From: Atrichornis clamosus
Lineage: Eukaryota; Chordata; Aves; Passeriformes; Menuridae
DNA length: 64,000 nt
Direction of reading: 5' to 3'
NCBI GenBank assembly: GCA_013400975.1
Contig: WBMZ01010893.1
Coordinates: forward strand, 1 to 64,000
Below are positions 51,750-60,300 of the stretch, in pieces. The notes beneath the pieces are model-generated. The model worked only from the letters and a program-made list of their open reading frames with translations. It made no database searches and was not told the DNA's origin. A program made the position numbers and the translations under genes. The stretch's first letter is position 1. Each line of letters opens with the position of its first letter.

Positions 51750-52565
51750 GTCACTTATGGCTTGTGGAATTTCCTGGAACAAAAGGATGGAATTTCCTGG
51801 GGGAAAATTCCTACAAAGCTAAGGGAAAACCCCTGGCAACCAGTAGGGGAATTCCTGGAACAAAAAGGGAAACCATCATAGACAGTTAAATATCCTGGAT
51901 GACAAAAGGGGAAATTTTTTGCAAGACCATGTCGAATTTCCATGAGAGCACTAAGAGCAAGTCCTTGAAAGAAAAGGGGGAAATATTCTGGGAATTTATT
52001 GAGAGCAATGTGGGAACTTCCTAACAGGATATAGCGGGGATAGTCTAGAAATAACAGGAGGGAAATTCCCAGAAAGCAAGGAGGAAATTTCATCAAATAC
52101 CAGGGACATTCCTCAAAAGCAAAGTGAAGATGTTTAAGAAAGTAACTGTGATAATTCCTAGAGGGGAAATTTCCCAGAATGCAAAGCAGGAATTGGTGGA
52201 AAGCAAAAGGGGAATTGCCTTGAGAGGAAGAATGGCATTTCTTGGGCAATAATTTCTTGCTTCCCAGGGAGTAACAGTCATGGGGAAATTTCCCAGGAAA
52301 GCAATGGAGGTCCTCTAAGTAGAGGGAAAAATCCTAGAAAGCAATGGAGGATGCTAGATAGCAACAAAGACATTTCCCAGGAAGCAAGGAGGAAGTAGCC
52401 TACAAAATGACTGGGAAATTTCCTGGAAAGCAATGGGGGATTTTTTACGAAGGAAGCGGTAAATTTCCTGTAAAACAAAAGGCAATGTTCTGAAAAACCA
52501 TGCAGAGTGCCTAGTAGGCAGTAGGGAGAAGTTCCTGGAAAGAAGAAATATCCTCAAAACCAAGC
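51750..52565. repeat. Decayed minisatellite rich in GGGAAATTTCC palindromes
   Basis: About 800 bases between SLC25A22 and IRF7 repeat a loose 30-45-base theme: a G/A-rich run, AAATTTCC, then CAGGAAAGCAA-like sequence. The clearest cores are GGGGAATTCC (51846-51855), GGGAAATTCC (52060-52069), GGGAAATTTCCC (52164-52175 and 52283-52294) and GGGAAATTTCC (52413-52423). Many weaker copies (TGGAATTTCC, GGAAATTTC) lie between. The cores fit the NF-kappaB consensus GGGRNNYYCC or its 11-12-base palindromic variants. The array ends about 690 bases upstream of the IRF7 start codon. Repeat identity is seen; regulatory activity is inference. Confidence 0.7.
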
Positions 52566-52859
52566 AGCATGGGGGAAAGAGGTGGCAGCCCTTTGCTTCA
52601 GCCCTGCTGACCCCTCCGCCCTCCCTGGTCCTTGGGTAAGGAACTCGAAAAACATCTCAGGGTGTTTGGGTTGTTTTTAGTGCTCCCCGCAGAGCTCAAA
52701 GGGGCTCAGGGAAGAGCCGGGTGGGCGCTGGGGGTGCCCATGGGCTGCTTCGCCTCTGCTTCGGTGCCGAGCGCTGCCCCCAACCTTGGGCCTGCTTGGG
52801 TGGTTTGTGCTTTTTGACAGCATGGCCTTAGCGTGGAAGCCAAGGCAGCCGGGAGAAGG

Positions 52860-53360
52860 AGGATTAACATAAACAACTAAACAGGGCCCGGGGGGTTCCC
52901 AGCCCCGGAAAACCCCGGCAAGCCCCGGCGCGAGCGAGTGCGGCCGAGCCCCAGCGCTCCGGGTGCCCCAGGTTTAGGTCCGGTTTATTTATTTTAATTA
53001 TTAATAGTCTGGGCAGGGGGTTGCGCGGGGCTCCGCAGCAACGTCCCCCGGGGCCGGGCTGGAGCATCCCCCGGGCACTCCCGGGAGCGCCGGCACCGCC
53101 CCGCCGCGGGAGCGCCGGCACTTTCGGAAGAGACACGTGATTTCCAGGAAAACAGGAGTGGGCGGACAGAGGAGCGGGCAGGAGGCGGCCGCCCGCCGCG
53201 CCGAGTTTTCCGAGCGACACGGCCCGGCACGGCAGCTCTGCGGACCCGGCACCATGGCAGCGCTGGAGAAGGAGGGGTAAGCGCAGCCCAGCACCCCCGG
53301 CCCTCCCCAGGTCGTCGTCCCCGGGTGGCCCCGGTCCCCCCGGTGACGGCCCCGCGCCCG
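52860..53360 (+). promoter_or_regulatory. IRF7: CpG-rich IRF7 promoter region
   Basis: A sharp rise in GC and CpG spans the IRF7 first exon. Within about 120 bases upstream of the ATG lie an E-box CACGTG (53134-53139) and a STAT-type GAS element TTCCAGGAA (53142-53150). No clear TATA box was seen, in keeping with a CpG-type promoter. A canonical two-half ISRE was not found by eye in the proximal 400 bases. Transcription start is probably between about 53,150 and 53,250 but is not determined. Confidence 0.5.
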
Positions 53361-56300
53361 CAGGGAAGCCCAGAAGTTGCGGTTTGGGCCGTGGCTGCTG
53401 AACGCCATCAGCAGCGGGAGCTACCGGGGGCTGTGCTGGATCGATCCCGACCGCACCATCTTCCGTGTCCCCTGGAAGCACAACGCCAGGAAGGACATCA
53501 CCAGCAGTGACCTGGAGGTCTTCAAGGTGGGTGGGATGAGGGTCAGCAGCAGCAACCTCAGGATCTTCAAGGTGGGCACGGTGGGGGTCATTAGCAGCAA
53601 CCTCAGGGTCTTCAGGGTGGGTGGAATGGGGTTGATCTGCAGTGTTGTCAAGGTCTTCAAGGTAGGAGGGTTGGAGTGACCAGCAGCACCCTCAGGGTCT
53701 TCAAATGGGCTGGGATAGGATGGTGACCAGCAGAAAGTTGAGGTCTTCAGGGTGGGTGGGATGTGGGATCTGGGAAGGTGTGGGAAGACCAGTCACGGCT
53801 GAAACCTCTATGCTCATGGAGCCAGGGACCCCATGCTCACCCCCCTGCACCCCCAGGCCTGGGCAAAGGTCAGTGGCCGGTATGAAGAAGGCTCCGAGGA
53901 CCCGGCCAAGTGGAAGACCAACTTCCGCTGTGCCTTGAGCAGTACCCACATGTTCAAGCTGGAGGCGGACAATTCCAAGCGTGGTGATGACCCACACAAG
54001 GTCTTCTCCATTGTGCCAGGTGAGCCTCGACCCACGCAGGAGCTGTGTTGGATGGTGTGGGCGATCTCAGGATCCCCACTCCTGGTGCTCTCCTTTCAGC
54101 CACCCTCCAGCACAGCAAGGAGGGAGATTCCAGCATACCTAACCCTGTGGTGGACCAGCAGCCAGCACAGCAGCAGCTGCAGGTAGCTGGATGGGCACAG
54201 CAGGCTAGGGGGGTCCCCACTGCCGTTCCTCAGGCATTGCTCCTCCACATGGTAGGGGTGCTCCCAAGCTGCAGCCCAGCACCTGCCAAAATGTGGGCTG
54301 GGGAGGGCTGGGTGCCCAGCAACCACAGTGGTAAGATGCCATTCCCCTTCCCTTCACAGCTGGAGCTTGACCCCCAAGACACGGCCTCAGCAATGGCTCC
54401 CCCAGGTAAGCACTAGTCCCACAATCTTTTTTAAGGGGGAAACCCTGCTAGGCTCAGCTGGGGCTGATTTTGCGGCTGTGAGACATCCCACCTGCTGTGC
54501 TCTCCCTTAGGAAGCACCGACCCTGCACGGCCCCCGACTCTGGAGGAGATGCTGCAGCAGTGCGACATCTCCCCCCGTGACCTTGGCGCTCTGACCACGT
54601 CCTGGGTGCTCACAGGTGAGACCAGCCCTGCTCACAGGGTGCAGAGTGAGTGGCCCTCTGGGTGGGTGAGCCCAGCACCTTCTCACTGGCAGTTTCCCTG
54701 CAGGGGACACCCCCCAGCAGGACATTGTGCTCCAGCCTCACCAGGACACCCTGCTCCAGCCTTACGCAGAGCCCAGCCAAAACAGCTGCTTCACTCCCAC
54801 GGCATTTCCACAATGGGTGCCCACGGTGGAGCAGCCCACCTTGAGTACCTACCACGCCCAGGGCCTCATGCCGCCAGAGGAGATAGGTGGGTGCTGTGGG
54901 GCAGGATCCAGCCCTGGGTATGGGAATGCCATAACGGGGTGGCAAGAGGCCAGGGTGCTGCCATGTGCACCCCATGCCAAAGCAGCCCCCACCCTGCTGC
55001 ATCCCGAATCGTGACACCGATGCTGCTCATCTCCCGCTGCAGGGGCCGTGCCACCGCCGTGCCACCTGACGGAGGGCGCAGTCCCCATGCAGTCCCCAGG
55101 GGAGGCGACGTTCCTTGTCCCCACCACCAGACCTGTGCCACAGCCTGTGCTGATTGATAACACAGGTGAGGGTTATTAATAGCTATAAATTATTATTATT
55201 ATAATTATTAACAGTATACATGCTTGGGGGTGCTTTGGAGAGGGGCAGCCTTTCGGTTTGGGGGATGCGGCACCTGATCACTGCCTGGTGCAGATGGCCT
55301 CGTGTCCTTCCTGGATGTCACCATCTACTACCGAGGAAAGGAGTTCCACCGGGAGGTGGTTGAGAGCAGCCACTGCCTGCTGACGTACCAGCTCCCCAAC
55401 CTGCTGGAGGCCCCGTGCCCCTGGCACGTGGTGCAGTTCCCCAGCCCCACCAGAGTGGTCGACAGCAAACAGCGGCGCATCACTGAGGACCTGCTGGGTG
55501 TTGTGGGGCTGCAGCTGGAGCAACGCGCCTACAAGGTCTTTGCCACCCGCCGGGAGAAGTGCAAGGTGTTCTGGGCCCTGTCCCAGCAGCTCGAGGGGGT
55601 CGAGGACCCCCCACCCAACCTGCTCTGCCGGAACCAGGAAACCCCCATCTTTGACTTCAATGAGTTTTGCACAGGTGGGTAGAGGTGTCACGTCGCTCCC
55701 CGTGTGTTGTTTCCTCCCCATACTGGTTTTGGGGCTCACGGGAGCCAGCTCCAGGGTGTTACAAGCACCCAAACCCTCCCAGCCCCTCTGTTTCCCCAGG
55801 CCCAAAACTGAGCCCTGTTTTCCCTTGCAGAGCTAAGGGACTTTCGCAATGGCCAAAGGCGGCGATCCCCTGACTTCACCATCTACCTCTGCTTTGGGCA
55901 AGCTTTCTCCAAGGCCAAGCCTAAGGAGTCCAAGCTCATCCTTGTCAAGGTGAGGAGCCAACACCCACCACTGTCCCACTGCTGTCCAGGGAAGGGGAAA
56001 AACTCATGAGGGCCAGGGGAACTGGGACTCTGGATACCTGAGGAGGAGGGTCCTTGAGGTCGGTGGGAGATGGAAGGTCTGGGTGCCTGAGGAGGGACCC
56101 TTGGAGACTGGGGCAGATGGGATCCTGGGTGCCCAGGGCTGGGGACTCGGGTGATGGAGGGGTGGTGTAGGTTCCTCAGGATCTGGGCAGGGGGAGCTCC
56201 AGGGACCAGGGAAAGTGAGTGCCTGGGTACACAAGGAGGGAAACCCTTGTGGGAATCTGGGAGCCCTCGGGATTTGGGGCAGATGGACATCTGGATACCC

Positions 56301-56783
56301 AAGGAGGGGGTACACTGGGGGACTGAGAGAGTTGAGGAAACTGAGTAATAGGGGAGGGGGACCCTTGGAGACTGTAGGGGATGCATGACTAGGGAAGGGA
56401 CCCTTGGGGACCAGGGGAAACATGGGACAAGGATGGGCAGTAGCATGAGTCAGAGGACACTTGGGGTCTGGGCGGGATGGTGTGGAAGGCAGCTGCCAGG
56501 GATGGGGATCCTCAGGCATTAGGCGAGAGAAAGGGTGCCCCAGACACATCCTCCCTCCACTCCAGGAGGACAGAGCTGTGCAGGATGTTGCAGCTGCCCT
56601 TAACTCTGCCCATAACCCCGACGTTTTGCACTGCAGCTGGTGCCCACGTTGTGTGAGTACTGCTACGAGCAGGTGCTGCGGGAGGGAGCCTCCTCCCTCG
56701 ACAGCCACACCACCAGCCTGCAGCTGTCGGACTCCTTCAGCCTCTTCGAGCTCATCGAGCAGTACAACATGCAGCTGGACTGA
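53254..56783 (+). CDS. IRF7: Interferon regulatory factor 7 (IRF7), complete
   Basis: The exons are 53254-53276, 53364-53526, 53857-54019, 54100-54182, 54360-54405, 54511-54615, 54704-54886, 55043-55165, 55294-55674, 55831-55949 and 56637-56783. This gives 1,536 bases and 511 residues, with every junction GT-AG and in phase. The start has a strong Kozak context (GCACCATGG). The N-terminal DNA-binding domain shows the five spaced tryptophans of the IRF family (W18, W33, W45, W64, W81) and the recognition helix KWKTNFR (80-86). A proline/glutamine-rich linker follows. The IRF-association domain begins near residue 297 (LVSFLDVTIYYRGKEF). The serine-rich tail (GASSLDS, SLQLSDSFS) is the likely phosphorylation switch. 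Virus-sensing kinases phosphorylate IRF7, which then enters the nucleus and activates type I interferon genes. Birds are known to lack a separate IRF3, so this factor does both jobs; older chicken work calls it IRF3. Confidence 0.92.
53497..53764 (+). repeat. IRF7: 45-bp tandem repeat copying the IRF7 exon 2 end and donor
   Basis: About six units run 53497-53544, 53545-53589, 53590-53634, 53635-53676, 53677-53723 and 53724 to about 53764. Each resembles ATCACCAGCAGTGACCTGG followed by GTCTTCAAGGTGGGTGGG. The first unit is the real end of exon 2 (TSSDLEVFK) with its GT donor; the others fill most of intron 2. Units 2 and 4 keep an AAG|GT donor in the same phase (after 53571 and 53661). The frame stays open until a TGA at 53677. 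The array therefore arose by duplication of an exon-intron boundary. Confidence 0.85.
55985..56530 (+). repeat. IRF7: GC-rich decayed minisatellite in IRF7 intron 10
   Basis: Intron 10 (55950-56636) repeats a roughly 47-base theme: GGAGGGACCCTTGGAGACTG, then a GGGGCAGATGG segment and CTGGGTGCC. The clearest copies are near 56,043, 56,091 and 56,225-56,290, with decayed copies further on. It produces a 305-codon antisense open frame (56004-56921) that has no family similarity and is an artefact of repeat composition. Confidence 0.65.
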
Positions 56784-57214
56784 CGCCACCCGCCCCGCTC
56801 CCCACGGCCCCTGGCACAGGCAGCAGGACCACGGGGCAGCGCAGGCCGTGCAAACCAGCACCCCCCAACCCAAGGACAGCTTCACTGACCAGTCCTGGAG
56901 TTCACATGTTGCTTTTCCCATCTGTCAGCTGCTAGTTTGTGTTTTTGTGGAGTGTGGTGATTTACAGATTTATTTTCTTAATTTTTTCAAGTTTAAATAT
57001 ATACGTGTAGAAACGTAGTTCCCTCATGCTGGTGTTGCCTAGACATCTGCTCCTATTGTCAGTCTGAAATCTTTGCCACCCCTCTGAACCCCCAAAACCA
57101 TGCCCAGCCTTGTCTCAGCAAAGTCCCTGCTGGCAGTGGCGGGCTGGTATCAGAGCACTTATCAGCACCTTCTTTCCCTTTAGTCTGAGAGAATGAGGTG
57201 ACTTCCCATGCATG
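56784..57214. other. IRF7 3' UTR and convergent intergenic gap
   Basis: After the IRF7 stop (TGA 56781-56783) there is no AATAAA on the + strand. The best candidate is the weak variant AATATA at 56996-57001, giving a 3' UTR of about 230 bases. The remaining 200 bases separate it from the 3' end of the - strand ROCO gene. Nothing else was recognised. Confidence 0.45.
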
Positions 57215-57236
57215 AAGGGATGCATTTATCAATGCA

Positions 57237-57242
57237 TTTATT
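57237..57242 (-). terminator. AATAAA poly(A) signal of the ROCO-family gene
   Basis: TTTATT on the + strand reads AATAAA on the - strand, about 105 bases downstream of the inferred stop at 57346-57348. Cleavage would fall near 57,215-57,225, giving a short 3' UTR. Confidence 0.5.
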
Positions 57243-57345
57243 TTCATGCATTAATGCTGCAAACATGACTTGCAAGCAGAGTGTGTTGAGGACAGCTTGA
57301 CTTTGACTAAACAAAAGTAATTCTTTGGCCAGCGCTGTCCTGGAG

Positions 57346-60300
57346 TTACTCACTGGAGATGTTCTGGAAAAATAAGGCAGTAATTACAACATGAAGCACC
57401 CAGGCCTTGGCTCTGAGGTGCAGAGGGGGAGATATCTCAGGAGGGGATGTGGAAGCCAGAGCCTGACCATCACTGTTGATCCCTGGGCAAGGGGAGGCGG
57501 CAGCGTCCTTACCTGCCTAGTGACCTGGATGCTGCTGGGCCCAAAGGTGGTGGTCCCATAGCTTGTCACGTAATAGTGAGCAGAGGGCTGTGCCGGGGGC
57601 TCCTCCAGCTGCCTGGGTACTGTGGGAATGGGACTCCATCACCATCTCAGCTCCATGAAACCCTCAGCTCTCTCTACCCGAGTGCTGTTGTAGCACAAAG
57701 TCAGGACCATTGGGCTCACCTTGGGGCAGGAGCAGCTCTGCACCAAAACGGTGCCCACACGTCCCACAGGTTTTAACGTCTTCCTTTGTCCTGCAGAGGA
57801 AATAGCCCCAAAAACAAGCAGCAGGAGCTGCCCTCAGCACTTCCCATGGAAGACGACGCCAAGGCAATGGAAGAGGCTTGCTCTTCCCACCCTGACCTGA
57901 GGGGTTGCCGTTGGTGGGACAGCTGCTGCCCTCCCAGGTGCCTGAGCACCTTCTGCTCTTCATGAAACTGGGGACGTGGGCCAGAGTGAACACTGTGTGC
58001 CAGAGCCCCACAGTCTCTGCTGCTTCACCCTTCCCTCCATGCTCTAACTTCCCACACCAGTAAGTGCTAACACCACATAGCTGCTGTGGTTGGGAGAAGG
58101 GCAAGGTAGTGCCCGGCGTGTTTCACAACTAATTCCACATGGCTTTTGGAAGCTGACCAGCCCCCCAACATTGCAGGAGCAACCAGCTGGCTCCTGCCCT
58201 TGCTCGGCAGGGCACAGCGTGTACGTACACGGCGCTCGTGCCGTCCATGTCCGGCCAGATGAGCTCTGCGGGACAGCCGGACGTTCGGCAGGGAGTCTTC
58301 ACACACACGTGCAGCCCTGGCCACTCCTCAGCGAGCTTCTGGATGATGAGCACCACTGCCACAAGGAAGTCCCAGGCAAACTGGAAACCTTCCAGGCAAA
58401 AGGAAAATGTCTCGTTTACAGCCTCCAACCACGGCAGCCCAGGAGCTGCTGTGGGGACGCGCACATCACTTCCAGCCTGGCAGACCACAGGCAGAACTGT
58501 TGGACCAGCTCCATTTCTCAAGTTAACCAAGGCCCTTAGCCTTCATAGGGAATTTAATGATACGGTGGAAGAGCTCCCCAGCTTGGATGGCCCTTTTGCT
58601 TATCACTTGAAGACCAAGCCTTAGACTGTATTCTGATGGAGCCTTACAGGGAAGGATGACTCATTTGCTCCACGACAAGAATGAAAACTTGACTTTCCAT
58701 TTTCCTATGATACCTTTAGAGGAGTCCTCAACAGAATTGCATGGAGAAAGGGGAAATCTTTAAGTGATCTGCTGGTGGACCCAGGCCAGACTAGGACAAG
58801 TGGTAGAGGCTTCTTGTGACACTTTCCAGATGGCTGGAGGTGGCGGGGCAGAGCTAAGGACAGACATGGGGTTAGGAGTCATGAAGTATGGATCAGGGAT
58901 CTTACCTGTCCTTTCTGATGGCTTTCTGCACCGGAGCTCCAGGTAGCTGTAGGCCCTCTGGTTATTCTCTTTGATCAGCAGAGGTTTGCCGTTCCATACA
59001 AGCAGGCAGGTCACCTTGGCCACCCAGTGTGTGGAATAGAACGAGCAAGCTTTCACCAGGAACCTGTGAGGAGATTGCCCATGGCTTTCACGTCTTTCCT
59101 CCTAGCTTATCCCTAACACTGGGAGAAAGTGTGACACCAGTGGACTTCAAAATATGAACCCAGTTTCAGTAAGAACAGAGGCAGACACCAAATGAGGATC
59201 TTTCCCTACCAAAAGCTCAAGCAGCAGGAGCAGCCTGTTAAGCCAAGAGATCTTCCCAGAGTTGGCCATCCATCCTGGTTTTGTCTGGGATGAAGTTAAT
59301 TTTCTTCCTGGTACATTGCTGTGCTTTGGATTTAGGATGAGAACAATGTGGATAACCCACTGATACTTTAGTTGCTGCTGAGCAGGGCTTACACCAAGTC
59401 AAGGACTTTTCAGGTTCTCGGGCTGCCCTGCCATCAAGGAGGCTGAGGATGCACAAGAAGCTGGGAGGGGACACAGCCAGGACAGCTGACAAAGGGGTTC
59501 TCCCACACCATGTGGCACCAAGCTCAGCTTATAAACCTGGGGAAAGCTAGCTGGGGGACCATTGTGTGGGAGCAGACTGGGAAGGGGTTTGTTGGTGCTG
59601 AGCAACTGTTTTTCATTTCCATCACTTGTTCTTGGGTTTTATTCCTCTTTTTGTTGGTTTCCATTTCATTACAATATTATTATTGCTATTACTGTTACTA
59701 TTGTAATTTATTTCTACTATTAAACTGTCATCTCAACCCATGAGTTCTCTCCTGATTCTCTTCCTGATCCCACTGTGAGGAGTGAGTGAGCGATTCTGTG
59801 GTGCTTGGTTGCCAGATGGGTGTTAACTACAACACCATTAGATAAAAACTCTGGACACAAGTCCACAAAGCTGGGAGACAGTCCAAAAGCTGGTACAGTC
59901 CCAATGCCCACAGAAACTGGAACGTTCTTGGGTGGGACTGTGAGACCTCTGACTGCCTGCATGGGCAAAGAGTAGCTGAACACCCCCTCAGATGAAAGGT
60001 GAACCAGAAGGAGCGTGGCCTTTGCTCACATCCAGGCAGTGAACAACACAATGGTTCACCCCGAGCTCCACAGGTGTGTGGCACAGACACCTCAGCATCC
60101 TGAGTCCCAGCCTCAGGCCTCAGAAGATACAGTCTCAACAGCCAAGGGCTTGCTGTCAGTCAGCTGGCACTGCACTGACAAACTCAATCCCACAACCTCA
60201 CTGAGGGCTGGAAAACAGTGCTTACCTCTGGAAGAAGCCCTCAGGTATTTCGGGTGAGAAGTAGGCACGAATGTGGAGGTCCTCAGGGTGATCTCCTCCC

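Noticed and set aside
53377..53679. 100-codon frame reading through the IRF7 exon 2 donor
   Set aside because: As a primary product this is rejected because the 53526 donor matches the conserved IRF K|A junction; the read-through is kept only as a possible isoform source.
56566..56636. Alternative earlier acceptor (CTCCAG, AG at 56564-56565) for IRF7 exon 11
   Set aside because: The extra 71 bases would put the conserved LVPTLCEYCYEQVL segment out of frame.
53254..56783. Calling the factor IRF3
   Set aside because: Birds are known to lack a distinct IRF3; the N-terminus and tail fit the avian IRF7 that early papers named IRF3.
56004..56921. 305-codon - strand open frame over IRF7 intron 10, exon 11 and 3' UTR
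   Set aside because: It is generated by the GC-rich repeat in intron 10 and by antisense of IRF7 exon 11; composition is Pro/Ser-rich without any domain.
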